The notes: generated by a model not told the origin, from the sequence alone. 64,000 bases of DNA from Conexibacter sp. (GCA_025964325.1 JAOPZA010000081.1:1-64000), one strand, 5' to 3'; counted from the first letter of the stretch, positions 33,849-43,684 are shown. Translations and numbers: made by a program.

Positions 33849-35302
33849 GTGGCCGCCCGGCTCGCGTCCGAGGCGCCGCCCTCGTGCTCCGCGACCCACC
33901 ACTCGCGGAACGTCTGCCGCGGCACGGCGGGCAGGTCCCGCGCCCGCGTCCAGCCGCCCAGCTCCCCGGGCAGGCGGTGGATCACGCCGTCGCGGGCGAG
34001 CGGCCACTGGCCGATCCGCCCGAGCCGCTGCAGCCGCTCGTAGCGCCCGCGCGTGGCGAACCCTCTGGCCAGCGCCTTCAGCGCGACGTGCTCGGGCTTG
34101 AGCCGGCCCTTCAGCGTCTTCGACTCCTCGCGGACCGCGCGACCGCGCAGGTGCACGAGCACCGTCGGGATGTCGATCTTGACCGGGCAGACCTCGTAGC
34201 AGGCGCCGCAGAGGGAGGAGGCGAACGGCAGCGAGCCGGCCGTCTCCATGCCGTCGAGCTGCGGCGTCAGGATCGCGCCGATCGGCCCCGGATAGACCGA
34301 GCCGTAGGCGTGGCCGCCGGTGCGCTCGTAGACCGGGCAGACGTTGAGGCAGGCGGAGCAGCGGATGCACGCGAGCGTCTCGCGCGCCAGCTCGTCGGCC
34401 AGCACGTCGGTGCGGCCGTTGTCGAGCAGCACGAGGTGGAAGTCGCGGGGGCCGTCGCCGTCGTGGGCCCCGCTCCAGAGCGAGGTGTAGGGGTTCATCC
34501 GCTCGGCGGTGGAGGAGCGCGGCAGCAGCTGCAGGAAGACCTCGAGGTCCTGCCACGTCGGCACCAGCTTCTCGATCCCGCAGACGGTGATCAGCGTCTC
34601 CGGCAGCGTCGTGCACATGCGGCCGTTGCCCTCCGACTCGAGCACCGCGATCGTGCCGGTCTCGGCGACCGCGAAGTTCGCGCCGCTGATGCCGACCTTC
34701 GCGGTCAGGAAGCGGGAGCGCAGGTAGCGGCGCGAGGCCTCCGCCAGCTCCGCGGGGGTGTCGTCGAGGTCGGCGGGACCGATCGTGCGGCGGAAGAGGT
34801 CGCGGATCTCGGAGCGGTTTCTGTGGATCGCGGGCACGAGGATGTGCGACGGGCGGTCCTCGCCGAGCTGCACGATCAGCTCCGCCAGGTCGGTTTCGAG
34901 CGCGGCGATGCCGGCCGCCTCGAGCGCCTCGTTGAGGCCGATCTCGGCGGTCGCCATCGACTTCACCTTGACGACCGCGGTCTCCCCGGTCGCCTGCACG
35001 AGCGCGGTCACGATGCGGTTGCACTCGTCCGCGTCGCGGGCCCAGTGGACCTGGCCGCCGGCCGCCGTGACGGAGGCCTCGAGCGCAAGCAGGAGCTCGT
35101 CGAGGTGGCGCAGCGTGCGCTCCTTGAGCGCGCGGCCGGCCTCGCGCAGCTCCTCCCAGTCGGGCAGCTCGGCGACGACGTCGGCGCGCTTGCCGCGGAT
35201 CGTCGTGGTCGCCTTGCGCAGGTTGCGGCGCAGCTGCGGGTCAGCGATCGCCGCGTGCGCGGCGTCGGGGAAGGAGGGTGAGCCCGGCCACGTGGCGGTC
35301 AT
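33845..35302 (-). CDS. lutB: Lactate utilization iron-sulfur protein LutB
   Basis: A 485-aa subunit of the LutABC complex. An N-terminal LUD domain with [20 protein letters not shown] is followed by two [4Fe-4S] cluster motifs, [14 protein letters not shown] and [15 protein letters not shown], which carry electrons. It should work in the cytosol on the membrane face, passing electrons from L-lactate onward. The ATG overlaps the lutA stop and its own stop overlaps lutC. The C-terminal Trp/Arg-rich tail is usual for the family. Confidence 0.93.
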   Translation of the reverse strand: MTATWPGSPSFPDAAHAAIADPQLRRNLRKATTTIRGKRADVVAELPDWEELREAGRALKERTLRHLDELLLALEASVTAAGGQVHWARDADECNRIVTALVQATGETAVVKVKSMATAEIGLNEALEAAGIAALETDLAELIVQLGEDRPSHILVPAIHRNRSEIRDLFRRTIGPADLDDTPAELAEASRRYLRSRFLTAKVGISGANFAVAETGTIAVLESEGNGRMCTTLPETLITVCGIEKLVPTWQDLEVFLQLLPRSSTAERMNPYTSLWSGAHDGDGPRDFHLVLLDNGRTDVLADELARETLACIRCSACLNVCPVYERTGGHAYGSVYPGPIGAILTPQLDGMETAGSLPFASSLCGACYEVCPVKIDIPTVLVHLRGRAVREESKTLKGRLKPEHVALKALARGFATRGRYERLQRLGRIGQWPLARDGVIHRLPGELGGWTRARDLPAVPRQTFREWWVAEHEGGASDASRAAT

Positions 35303-36051
35303 CGCACGGACCCGCCCGCAGCCGCCTCGGTCGAGGCCAGGATCTCGGCCAGGTGGACGGTCTGCACGCCCGCCTCCTGCCGTGAGAGGCCGCCGCCGAT
35401 GTGCATCAGACACGAGTTGTCGGCAGCGGTGCAGACCTCGGCCTGCGTGTCGAGCACGGCGCGCAGCTTGTCGGTCAGCATCGCGATCGAGGTGTCGGCG
35501 TTCTTGATCGCGAACGTGCCGCCGAAGCCGCAGCACTCCTCCGCCTGCGGCAGCTCGACGAGGTCGATCCCGCGCACCGCGCGCAGCAGCCTCAGCGGGC
35601 GATCGCCGACCTGCAGCATCCGCAGAGCGTGGCAGCTCGGGTGGTAGGTCACGCGGTGCGGATAGTAGGCGCCGACGTCCTCGACGCCGAGCTCGTCGAC
35701 CAGCAGCTCGCTCAGCTCGAAGGTCCGCGCGGCGATCGCGCGCACGGTCGCGGCCAGATCCGCGTCGCCGAGCTCGTCGGCGAGCCGCGGGTAGTGCTCG
35801 CGGACCATCGCGACGCACGAGCCGGAGGGAGAGACGATCACGTCCTCCTCGGCGAAGACGCGGGCGAAGCGGCGCACCAGCGGGAGCGCCTCGTCGCGAT
35901 ACCCCGAGTTGAAGTGCATCTGACCGCAGCACGTCTGCTCGAGCGGAAACGCGACCTCGTGACCGAGTCGCTCGAGCACCGACACGACCGCGCGGCCGGT
36001 GCCCGGGAACAGCGTGTCGTTGAAGCAGGTGATGAACAGCGCGATGCGCAC
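35299..36051 (-). CDS. lutA: Lactate utilization protein LutA
   Basis: A 250-aa protein with two CCG (DUF224) domains, the first subunit of the L-lactate oxidising LutABC complex. The cysteine motifs appear as [14 protein letters not shown] and [15 protein letters not shown], with [10 protein letters not shown] between them. I chose GTG 36051 because AAAGGAG lies 7 nt upstream and the protein then begins with [13 protein letters not shown] like other LutA proteins; the ORF-track extension is non-coding. It is divergent from the sugar-binding protein gene, and a TCGAACA core like that of the regulon motif lies about 100 bp upstream. Confidence 0.93.
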   Translation of the reverse strand: MRIALFITCFNDTLFPGTGRAVVSVLERLGHEVAFPLEQTCCGQMHFNSGYRDEALPLVRRFARVFAEEDVIVSPSGSCVAMVREHYPRLADELGDADLAATVRAIAARTFELSELLVDELGVEDVGAYYPHRVTYHPSCHALRMLQVGDRPLRLLRAVRGIDLVELPQAEECCGFGGTFAIKNADTSIAMLTDKLRAVLDTQAEVCTAADNSCLMHIGGGLSRQEAGVQTVHLAEILASTEAAAGGSVR

Positions 36052-36351
36052 GACCGACTCTCCTTTAGCTCCGGCGCGCAGGGAACCTATCTGATCCGGC
36101 CCGCGACGCGTGTGTGCTGGTCTGTGCGTTAGCGGCTGTCGACGCCCTGTCTCGAACATGGAAACCCGCGGGGCGGTCGATTCCGGTGCGCATCGCCCAC
36201 GGCACCGGGCACGGATGCCGCGGCGTCCGGCGAGGCGGCACGACGGCGTCACGTCGTTAGGGCCCCCTCGGTCCGCGGTCCGCGCCTGCTCCGGCTCCCG
36301 GATCGGTCGAGGCGCGTTCGCGCACTCCGGCACTTGGCGCGCTGATGCTAC

Positions 36352-36381
36352 TTGACACGAAGGCCGGTGGTTTGTTTTGAT
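36352..36381 (+). promoter_or_regulatory. Promoter P1 of the sugar ABC operon
   Basis: TTGACA (36352-36357) is followed after 18 bp by TTTGAT (36376-36381). The same layout occurs at 41794, 48324 and 55389. The predicted leader is about 185 nt. Confidence 0.6.
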
Positions 36382-36423
36382 GGACAGCGTTCGTTGTGTC
36401 CCGGAATTTCAAGGAATCGCGCG

Positions 36424-36433
36424 AAATCGAACA
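36424..36433 (+). promoter_or_regulatory. Candidate operator AAATCGAACA (P1)
   Basis: The exact 10-mer AAATCGAACA lies 43 bp downstream of the P1 -10 box. It recurs at P2 (reverse orientation) and P3, with a weaker form at P4. Confidence 0.5.
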
Positions 36434-36574
36434 TGAGAGGAGATCGCGCGACGGAGCGGCCAGTCCGAGATGCACTCGGCGACTGTGCGCTCGCCGGCGG
36501 TGGACCGGTGGCGTTGACGGCCCATACATGCGCGCGCCATCTGGCGCGGGCAAAGGTCTGAGGAGGAGAACTAG

Positions 36575-37939
36575 ATGGCTGCAGAAGAACGCGGCGGCGG
36601 GCACATCCCGCGTCGCCGGCTCCGGTGGCGACTCGGACGTCATCTTGCGTTGCTGTGCCTGCTGGTCGCAGCGCTCGCGCTGGGCGCATGCGGGAACTCG
36701 GGCACCACGAGCACGAAGGCTCCGGTCTCGACCGCGGGGTCGACGGCCGCGGCCAGCACGTCGCCGTCGACCACAGCCCCGACCGACTCGTCGGCCTCCG
36801 CCGACGCGATGCCCGCGAACATCGATCTGGTCCCGCAGCAGGACCGCGTGAACTACGTGGGCTACAGATACCTGTCATCCGGCATGGAGCTCGGCAAGAG
36901 CCCCTATGCCAACTGGACGCCTCCGAAGCCGCCGTGGAAGGTCTGCTACAGCGCGATCACGCAGCAGAACTCGTGGCACGTGGACGCGATGAAGATGTTC
37001 GTGATGCTGGGCAACCAGCTGAAGGCCCAGGGCGTCGTGAGCGACGTCGTCACGACGAACTCGGACGGCAACACCGGCGTCCAGATCAACCAGATCAACG
37101 GGATGGTGTCGCAGGGCTGCGACGCGATCGCCGCGATCACCCCGTCGGCGACCGCTCTGTGCCCGGCGTTCAAGAACGCGTTCGACCACCATGTCCTGAT
37201 CTTCTCGGCCGAGGGATCGGTCGACTGCCCGGGCATCGGCCAGGCTGTGCAGCCGAACGACTACATCGACGGCGTCAAGTCGATGGAGTGGCTCGCCGGA
37301 GCGATGGGGGGGAAGGGCAACCTGCTGATGTTGCAGGGCATGCCGAGCTACCCGCTCTCTCAGGCGCGCGTCGCGGGTGCCAAGAGCGTGCTGGCCAGAT
37401 ATCCGAACATCAAGCTCCAGGCGATCCTCGTCACCGAGTGGAACGCGGCGACGGCGAAGACCAGACTGCTGCAGTACCTCGCGACCCATCCGGCCAAGGT
37501 GGACGGGGTCTGGCAGGAGGGCTGCTGCGGTGACATCACCTCGGTCCAGGCGCTCAAGCAGACCGGCCGTCCGCCGGCGGTCGTGAACGGCTGGGGGGGC
37601 TCCGCGGCGTGGATGGCGTTCTGGAAGCAGAACAAGCTCAACTCCTTCGACCTGCTGCAGGGCGGCCCGTCGCAGGCGGTCAACTACTTCGACGTGATGA
37701 TCCGCATGCTCAGCGGTCAGAAGCCGAAGGTGAACAACCTGATTCACACGGTCACGTTCCTCGGCAACAACGACGTCTCCAATTACTACCAGGGCTGGAT
37801 GACCGACAGAAGCACGGCGTTCGTCATGCCACCGGGCAGCCGGTCGGTGCCCTCCTCGTATTGGAACGCGTTCTTCGTGGGCGGTGACAGACCGCTGCCG
37901 AAGTTCGACCCGACCAAGTTCAACCCGCAAAATGGCTAG
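36575..37939 (+). CDS. Sugar ABC transporter substrate-binding lipoprotein
   Basis: A 454-aa periplasmic-binding-protein-like lipoprotein for a CUT2 (ribose/xylose-type) importer. A basic N-terminus and hydrophobic stretch end in the lipobox LALGACGN, followed by a Ser/Thr/Ala-rich linker of about 50 residues. The binding fold shows QVINQINGMVSQGCDAIAAI-like spacing (QINQINGMVSQG), a segment typical of RbsB relatives, and a hinge region with DGVWQEGCCGD. It is longer than RbsB mainly because of the linker and extra C-terminal loops. GAGGAG precedes the ATG. The permease start overlaps its stop by 8 bp. The ligand is not identifiable. Confidence 0.87.
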   Translation: MAAEERGGGHIPRRRLRWRLGRHLALLCLLVAALALGACGNSGTTSTKAPVSTAGSTAAASTSPSTTAPTDSSASADAMPANIDLVPQQDRVNYVGYRYLSSGMELGKSPYANWTPPKPPWKVCYSAITQQNSWHVDAMKMFVMLGNQLKAQGVVSDVVTTNSDGNTGVQINQINGMVSQGCDAIAAITPSATALCPAFKNAFDHHVLIFSAEGSVDCPGIGQAVQPNDYIDGVKSMEWLAGAMGGKGNLLMLQGMPSYPLSQARVAGAKSVLARYPNIKLQAILVTEWNAATAKTRLLQYLATHPAKVDGVWQEGCCGDITSVQALKQTGRPPAVVNGWGGSAAWMAFWKQNKLNSFDLLQGGPSQAVNYFDVMIRMLSGQKPKVNNLIHTVTFLGNNDVSNYYQGWMTDRSTAFVMPPGSRSVPSSYWNAFFVGGDRPLPKFDPTKFNPQNG

Positions 37940-38981
37940 CTTGCACACATCGCCCGCCCCTGGGGTGGAACCGGCCGACCGGGGGTCGCAGCAGACGCTG
38001 CGGCCCCCGGCCAACCCGGCCGTCCTGCTGCTGCGCCGCCACGGCGTCGACAGCGTCCCCTGGCTGCTGGTGATCGCGCTCTTCGTCGCCACCGCCGTCT
38101 CGCTCGACGGATTCCTGACGCGGCCGAGCATCCTGTCGGTCCTCGTCATCAGCTCCCTGCTCGGGTTGGCCTGCGTCGGCCAGACGCTGACGGTGATGCT
38201 CGGCGGCGTGGACCTGAGCATCCCGGCCCTGATGGGCATGGGCAACGTGATCTCGATCATGCTGGCTCAGGACGGCTGGCCGTTCATCGCGATCGTGCTG
38301 CTCGTCGGCGCCGCCGCGGTGGCGATCGGCACCCTGAACGCCGTGCTCTCCCGGGCGCTGAAGGTCCACCCGCTGATCGTGACGCTCGCGATCGGATCGA
38401 TCGTCGCCGGCGTGGTGCTGACGGTGACCCACGGCGCGTCGGTCAACGGCACGCTGCCCGAGTGGCTGACGACGGCCGTCAGCCCCGTGGCGCACACGTG
38501 GTTCATCCCGCTGCCCGGCGTCCTGGTCGCGTGGATCGTGATCGGAGCGATCCTGCTGTGGGCCCAGCGCGGGACGCGGATGGGTCGCCTGCTGTACGCC
38601 GTCGGGTCCAACCCCGTTGCGGCGCGTCTCTCGCTCGCGCCCGAGTCCGTCGTGTGGATCGGCGCCTACGTGATCAGCGCGCTCATCGCCGCCTACACCG
38701 GGATGCTGCTCGCCGCCTACAGCGGCGCCCCCTCGGTGACCGTGGCCGACCCCTATCTCTTCATGACGATCGCCGCCGTGGTCGTCGGCGGAACCTCGCT
38801 CCTCGGTGGCTCGGGCGGCTACGGACGGACGATCCTCGGGGTGCTGGTGGTCGAGCTCCTCACCACGCTGCTCCTGGGGCTCGGATATTCCACGTATGTG
38901 CAAGGCATGATCCTCGGGATCATGATCGTCCTGCTCGTCTCGATCTACGGACGAGACCAGCATGTCAGCAGGCGGGTGTGA
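37932..38981 (+). CDS. CUT2 sugar ABC transporter permease (first system, A)
   Basis: A 349-aa RbsC-family inner membrane permease with about ten helices. Diagnostic segments are VGQTLTVMLGGVDLSIPALMGMG and the C-terminal VVVGGTSLLGGSGGYGRTILGVL. It pairs with the second permease at 40627 and the ATPase at 38981. The start ATG overlaps the binding protein stop by 8 bp; the longer frame upstream is a shadow. The stop shares one base with the ATPase start (TGATG). Confidence 0.92.
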   Translation: MASLHTSPAPGVEPADRGSQQTLRPPANPAVLLLRRHGVDSVPWLLVIALFVATAVSLDGFLTRPSILSVLVISSLLGLACVGQTLTVMLGGVDLSIPALMGMGNVISIMLAQDGWPFIAIVLLVGAAAVAIGTLNAVLSRALKVHPLIVTLAIGSIVAGVVLTVTHGASVNGTLPEWLTTAVSPVAHTWFIPLPGVLVAWIVIGAILLWAQRGTRMGRLLYAVGSNPVAARLSLAPESVVWIGAYVISALIAAYTGMLLAAYSGAPSVTVADPYLFMTIAAVVVGGTSLLGGSGGYGRTILGVLVVELLTTLLLGLGYSTYVQGMILGIMIVLLVSIYGRDQHVSRRV

Positions 38982-40630
38982 TGCCGGTTTCCAGAGAGAC
39001 CTTCGTGAGCGCGGACGCGGGCCCGGCTGCGGTCGGCGGGCCGCCGGCGGGCGCCGCCGGCGATGCGCTGCTCCGGGTCGAGTCGCTCTCCAAGAGCTAC
39101 GGGGAGACGCAGGCGCTCGACGCCGCGCGGCTCGAAGTCGCGCGCGGTGAGATCCACGCGCTCGTCGGCGAGAACGGCTCGGGCAAGAGCTCACTCGTGA
39201 AGGTCCTGTCCGGCGTGACCGGCCAGGACGAGGGGATCGCGACGCTCGACGGCACGGCCGTTCGATTCCGCAGTCCGGCCGATGCACAGCGCGCCGGGAT
39301 CATGGCCGTGTTCCAGGAGACGCTCGTCGCCTCGGAGCTGTCGGTCCTGGACAACGTCTTCATGGGGCAGGATCGGCTCTTCAGACGCGGGCGCAGCCGC
39401 GCCGCCGAGGCGGAGGCCTCGAGCGACGTCCTGTCGCAGCTGGGCTTGGGCGACGTCGACGTCCGGCGGCCGATGTGGTCGCTGACGCTCGCCCAGCAGC
39501 AGCTCGTCACGATCGCGCGCGCCCTGGTGCAGAGCTGGAAGCTGCTGCTGCTCGACGAGGCGACGTCGGCGCTCGACGTCGACGGCCGCGATCGGCTGCT
39601 CGAGGTCCTGCGCGAAGCGGTCGGAGACGGACAGCGCTCGGTGCTGTTCGTGACGCATCGCATGGACGAGGTGATGCAGTCCTCGCACCGGATCACCGTC
39701 CTGCGCGGTGGCCGGACGGTGGGCGTCGTGCGTCGCGGGGAGGTGGCGCTCGACCAGGTGCTCTCGATGATGGCGGGGGAGAGCGGCACCGCGGCGGCGG
39801 TCGTCGCCGGCGGAGCGAGCGGTGGGCCGCTGCGGGTCGCGCGACGATCCGACGCTGCCGCTGTGCTCAGACTCTCGGATGTCGTGCTGCAGCCCGGCCG
39901 CGTGCCGTTCGACCTCCTGCTGCCGGAAGGCGGCGTACTCGGAGTCGCCGCCCTGGAGGGGCACGGGCAGGTCGATCTGCTCCGCTGCGTGGCGGGGATC
40001 TCGAGCCCGCAGTCGGGCGCCGTGACCGTCGTCCGCGACGGGCGCGAGGTCGATATCCACCACTCCCGCGTCAGCCGGCACAACGCGAAGCAGGCGTTTC
40101 GCAACGGGATCGTCTACGTGCCGTCGGACCGCAAGAGCGAGGGCATCTTCCCTGGGCTCTCGGTGTTGGACAACCTCATCGTCCCGTCGCTGCCGCGGCT
40201 CTCGCGCGCCGGCGTGCTGCGGCGTCGGAAGATCGCCGACGAGGTCGGCGACGCGGTCCGGGACCTCGGCGTGAAGACGGCGAGCACGCGGTCGAAGATC
40301 GAGACGCTCAGCGGCGGCAACCAGCAGAAGGTCGTGATGGGGCGCTGGCTCCTCACCACGCCGCGCGTCCTCGTGCTGAACGATCCGATGCGCGGCGTCG
40401 ACCCTGGCGCTCGCCGGGATCTGCTGGAGCTGCTGCACGAGGCGTCGAGTCGGGGGATGGCGATCCTGCTGTTCTCGACCGAGCTCGAGGAGCTCCTGAC
40501 GCTCTGTCCGGAGATCGCCATCGTGCGCGATCACTCGGTCACTCAGGTGCTCTCCGGCGAGGAGCTGACGCTGGACGGGCTGATCGCCGGCATGTTCGGT
40601 CAGACCACGAAGACGGAGGCAGTGCGATGA
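38981..40630 (+). CDS. CUT2 sugar ABC transporter ATP-binding protein (first system)
   Basis: A 549-aa double-domain ATPase of the RbsA/MglA type. The first domain has Walker A GENGSGKSS, a degenerate signature LTLAQQQLVTIARAL and Walker B LLLLDEATSALD. The second domain has lost its Walker A (GVAALEGHGQVDLL) but keeps [14 protein letters not shown] and an altered Walker B (VLVLNDPMRGVD, Asn for Asp-like position), as is common in this family where one site is non-catalytic. It energises the two adjacent permeases. The ORF-track start at 38462 is a shadow of the permease. Confidence 0.92.
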   Translation: MPVSRETFVSADAGPAAVGGPPAGAAGDALLRVESLSKSYGETQALDAARLEVARGEIHALVGENGSGKSSLVKVLSGVTGQDEGIATLDGTAVRFRSPADAQRAGIMAVFQETLVASELSVLDNVFMGQDRLFRRGRSRAAEAEASSDVLSQLGLGDVDVRRPMWSLTLAQQQLVTIARALVQSWKLLLLDEATSALDVDGRDRLLEVLREAVGDGQRSVLFVTHRMDEVMQSSHRITVLRGGRTVGVVRRGEVALDQVLSMMAGESGTAAAVVAGGASGGPLRVARRSDAAAVLRLSDVVLQPGRVPFDLLLPEGGVLGVAALEGHGQVDLLRCVAGISSPQSGAVTVVRDGREVDIHHSRVSRHNAKQAFRNGIVYVPSDRKSEGIFPGLSVLDNLIVPSLPRLSRAGVLRRRKIADEVGDAVRDLGVKTASTRSKIETLSGGNQQKVVMGRWLLTTPRVLVLNDPMRGVDPGARRDLLELLHEASSRGMAILLFSTELEELLTLCPEIAIVRDHSVTQVLSGEELTLDGLIAGMFGQTTKTEAVR

Positions 40631-41598
40631 GCTCCTGGAGATCCCTCGGTTCCTCGAAGTACGCGCTGCCCGCGCTCATCGGCGTCGTCGTCCTGTGGAT
40701 CCTGAACGCCGCGTTCGACAGCGCGTTCCTGTCCGTCGCCCAGTGGGGGGCCCTGGCCGCCTCGGCGGCGCCGTTCGTCCTGGCCGCGATGGCGCAGGCG
40801 CCGGCGATGCTCAGCGGTCGCGGCGGGATCGACCTCTCGGTCGGTCCGCTCATGGGCCTGGTCAACGCGATCATCATGGGCGCCCTCGTCGGCCACGGCA
40901 CGACGTCGCCGGTGGCGATCATCGTCATCAGCATCGCGGTCGGGGTGACCGCGGGTCTGCTGAACGGGGTGTTGGTCACGATCGTGCGCGTCCCGCCGAT
41001 CATCGCCACGCTCGGCACGTACTTCGTGTTCTCGTCGCTCTCCTACATCGTCCTGCCGCTCTCCGGTGGCCGGGCACCGGCGTGGCTTGCGAACCTCGGC
41101 ACCTCGTGGGGTCCGTTCCCCGCGGTGCTGCTGCTCGTGCTGGCCGTGATGGCGATCTGGCTGGCCGTCTCGCGGACGAGCTACGTACGGAACCTGCTGG
41201 CCACGGGATCTGACGATCGCGCCGCCTACACGGCCGGCGTCGACGTCACGCGCGTGCGCATCGTCGCGTACGGGCTCGGCGGCCTGATCGCGGCTGTCGG
41301 CGGCCTCGCGCTCACCGTCGGGCTCGGCTCGGGCGACCCGGGTGCCGGTCCGCCGTACACGCTCTACGCGATCGCCGGCGCCGCCCTCGGCGGCCTCAGC
41401 CTGGCGGGCGGACGTGGGGGACTGCTCGGCGCAGCCGCGGGAGGATTCATCTTCTTCCTGACGCAGAACCTGCTCACGGCCATCCACCTGTCGGTCTTCG
41501 CGTTGCAGATCGCCTCCGGCGTCGTCGTGCTGGTCGCCGTCGGCCTCAACAGCGCGGGCTCCTACATCGGGCGCAGCAGAGTGGGGAAGATGGCGTAG
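40627..41598 (+). CDS. CUT2 sugar ABC transporter permease (first system, B)
   Basis: A 323-aa RbsC-family permease with about nine or ten helices. It shows MAQAPAMLSGRGGIDLSVGPLMG and GAALGGLSLAGGRGGLLGAAAGG, the two family signatures. A heterodimer with the first permease is likely because the binding protein and ATPase genes are single. The ATG overlaps the ATPase stop by ATGA. It is the last gene of the P1 operon. No strong terminator is visible after it. Confidence 0.92.
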   Translation: MSSWRSLGSSKYALPALIGVVVLWILNAAFDSAFLSVAQWGALAASAAPFVLAAMAQAPAMLSGRGGIDLSVGPLMGLVNAIIMGALVGHGTTSPVAIIVISIAVGVTAGLLNGVLVTIVRVPPIIATLGTYFVFSSLSYIVLPLSGGRAPAWLANLGTSWGPFPAVLLLVLAVMAIWLAVSRTSYVRNLLATGSDDRAAYTAGVDVTRVRIVAYGLGGLIAAVGGLALTVGLGSGDPGAGPPYTLYAIAGAALGGLSLAGGRGGLLGAAAGGFIFFLTQNLLTAIHLSVFALQIASGVVVLVAVGLNSAGSYIGRSRVGKMA

Positions 41599-41793
41599 AC
41601 GGGCCGCGCCGCCGCCCGGCCGCTGGGGAGGACGGGGACCCGAAGGGCGGGCGCCCCCGCGCAGGAGACGAACGTCGGGGTGCGCGTCGAGAGCAGGGCT
41701 GCGAGCGCGGCGTCGGCACGCGGCGTGCGGCGGTAGGCGCGCGCGCGAATACCAGTTCGCGTGCTCTCCGGCGTCACCCTCTCGTCGCGCGTC

Positions 41794-41822
41794 TTGACAG
41801 GCAGTGAATGGTGTGTTTTGAT
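41794..41822 (+). promoter_or_regulatory. Promoter P2 of the monooxygenase operon
   Basis: TTGACA (41794-41799) and TTTGAT (41817-41822) are 17 bp apart, matching the other three promoters of the catabolic region. Confidence 0.6.
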
Positions 41823-41828
41823 CTCACC

Positions 41829-41838
41829 TGTTCGATTT
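41829..41838 (-). promoter_or_regulatory. Candidate operator AAATCGAACA (P2, reverse)
   Basis: TGTTCGATTT on the plus strand is the exact reverse complement of the P1 motif and lies at the expected transcription start, a position suited to repression. Confidence 0.5.
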
Positions 41839-42014
41839 ACGCGGCTTTAGTCGGGAACACAACGAATACGATCATTGAGTGTTGAGGTTGGGCGGCGGAG
41901 CGGAAGCGTGAAACGGCGCTCCAGTCCTCGCCGAGATCGCAGCGCCAGCCCGATTCGCCGTCGGTGGACCGGACGGGCGGGCTCCGTACGACATCGCAAG
42001 GAGGAGACACCCGT

Positions 42015-43667
42015 ATGGCTGCAACAGAGACCCCCCGTCGCCGCAGAAGCTTGAAGGCGAGCCACGAACGCATCGGCGAGCTGGGCTGGGACCACACCCT
42101 TCACCAGCATTCCGACGAGACGCGTCTGTATCCGACGCGCTACAAGATCCCGAACAAGATCGGCCGGGATCCGATGAAGCAGATCACCGGCGACTACCTC
42201 AACATGCAGCTCGAGAAGGACGACCGCGTCTTCGGCGGCCTCGACGCCGGCCTGCGAGCCGAGGTGCCGCACAAGACCCCGCTGCGCGTGCTCGAGCAGG
42301 TGAAGGCGATCCTGCCGACGCAGCTCGGCAACGAGATCGGGGCGTTCCGGTGCATGTCGCTGCTGATCGAGGCGATCAAGAGCCCGGAGCTCCAGAACGC
42401 CTACTACCTGCAGATGGTCGACGAGCAGCGCCACGCCGGTCTCCAGATGGGGCTGTTCCGCTGGTACATGAAGCACCAGTGGGAGCCGACCGGGTGGAAC
42501 CTCGGCCTGCGCGCCACCGGCCGCGGCGCCTCTCACCTCCCCGCCTTCAACATCGCCGAGCAGCTCATCACCGGCGACCCGATCCAGGCCGCGATCATGA
42601 CGCAGGTCGTGATCGAGACCGGCTTCTCGAACACGATCAACGTGATGTTCCCCGACGTCGCCGCGCGCAACGGTGACTTCGCGCTCGCGACCGTCAACAA
42701 CTCGGTTCAGTCCGACGAGGCGCGCCACATCAACAACGGATACGCGACGCTGCTCTACTGCCTGCAGGAGCCGGACAACATCCCGCTGCTGGAGCAGGAC
42801 ATCGGCCAGATGTACTGGGCCGTCGCGTCGTTCGCGGACGCCGCGCTCGGTGTGCTGACCGACTACGGCACGGTCGATCGCTCGGACACGATGAGCTGGC
42901 TGGACAAGTTCGACCGCTGGGTGATGGACGACTACTACCGCTCGTACATGGTCAACTTGAAGAAGCTCGGGGTCAACGTCCCCGAGGGCCTCTTCCTGAA
43001 GGCGCGCAATCGGATCGCGAACGGGCGAGCGCACAAGGCTGCGATCGCCGCCTGGTCCTCGTGGCCGTTCTACCACTACCGTCTCGACTCGCTCAACGAC
43101 CGCGACTTCGAGTGGTTCGAGGCGCGCTACCCCGGCTGGTACAGCGAGTACGGCGCCTTCTGGGAGGAGCGCCGCCGGCTGCAGTTCCCCGACCAGCTGG
43201 CGCTGGCCGACGGCCTCACCACCGATCAGATGGGTCCGGTCTGCTGGACCTGCCAGACCGCGTCGTTCGACGTCGAAGACCGCTGCCACCGCGTGATCGA
43301 CGACCACACCCGTTTCTACTGCTCGCCCGAGTGCCTCTGGATCGACGACACCAACCCCGGGCGCTTCAGCGGCATGCGCAACTTCGCGGACTACTACCAC
43401 GGCGTGGAGTACTCCGAGGTCGTCCGCGACCTCGGCTTCATCCGTCCGGACGGCAAGACGCTGATCGGACAGCCGCACTGCGAGATGGATGCCGACAAGC
43501 AGTGGACGATCTCCGACCTGAAGGCCGCGGACCTGACCGTCAGCAGCACGAACGTCGAGATCGCCGCGAAGATGGGGCTGCCCTACAAGCGCCCTCATCA
43601 GTTCGGCGTGAGCACCGACGGCGTCGAGGGCTCGGGCACCGGCCTCACCGGATTGCCGCTGCAGTAG
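42015..43667 (+). CDS. Soluble di-iron monooxygenase hydroxylase alpha subunit (PrmA-like)
   Basis: A 550-aa catalytic subunit that should hydroxylate an unactivated C-H or aromatic carbon with O2. All six di-iron ligands can be placed: E107 (NEIGA), E137 and H140 (DEQRH), E201 (IETGF), E235 and H238 (DEARH), with spacing like methane and propane monooxygenases. The C-terminus has the CWTC...CSPEC pair seen in PrmA/MimA proteins. The gene order alpha, reductase, beta, coupling protein is that of prmABCD/thm systems. AAGGAGGAG precedes ATG 42015. Its setting among sugar genes suggests a substrate other than a simple alkane. Confidence 0.93.
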   Translation: MAATETPRRRRSLKASHERIGELGWDHTLHQHSDETRLYPTRYKIPNKIGRDPMKQITGDYLNMQLEKDDRVFGGLDAGLRAEVPHKTPLRVLEQVKAILPTQLGNEIGAFRCMSLLIEAIKSPELQNAYYLQMVDEQRHAGLQMGLFRWYMKHQWEPTGWNLGLRATGRGASHLPAFNIAEQLITGDPIQAAIMTQVVIETGFSNTINVMFPDVAARNGDFALATVNNSVQSDEARHINNGYATLLYCLQEPDNIPLLEQDIGQMYWAVASFADAALGVLTDYGTVDRSDTMSWLDKFDRWVMDDYYRSYMVNLKKLGVNVPEGLFLKARNRIANGRAHKAAIAAWSSWPFYHYRLDSLNDRDFEWFEARYPGWYSEYGAFWEERRRLQFPDQLALADGLTTDQMGPVCWTCQTASFDVEDRCHRVIDDHTRFYCSPECLWIDDTNPGRFSGMRNFADYYHGVEYSEVVRDLGFIRPDGKTLIGQPHCEMDADKQWTISDLKAADLTVSSTNVEIAAKMGLPYKRPHQFGVSTDGVEGSGTGLTGLPLQ

Positions 43668-43684
43668 CGCGGCCTGGGAGACCG

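Larger units (their letters stand above)
36052..36574. promoter_or_regulatory. Divergent control region of lutABC and the first sugar transporter
   Basis: This 523-bp gap holds no supported gene. On the minus side TAGGTT (36084-36089) is a possible -10 box for lutA. TCGAACATG occurs at 36152-36160. On the plus side lie the transporter promoter, the AAATCGAACATG motif, a CGCGCC/GGCGCG hairpin (about 36535-36550) and GAGGAG before the ATG at 36575. A 43-codon frame starting at the ATG inside the motif (36432) has no Shine-Dalgarno and is not called. Confidence 0.6.
41599..42014 (+). promoter_or_regulatory. Control region of the di-iron monooxygenase operon
   Basis: This 416-bp gap has no supported gene. 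It contains promoter P2, the reverse-oriented operator motif directly after it, an 11-mer CGGTGGACCGG (41962-41972) that is also in the P1 leader (36498-36508), and AAGGAGGAG before the ATG. The leader after P2 is about 185 nt, the same as after P1. Confidence 0.55.

Noticed and set aside
36352-36561. A 69-aa ORF (or its 43-codon 3' part) in the P1 leader
   Set aside because: It has no Shine-Dalgarno, unusual composition and covers the promoter and operator motif.
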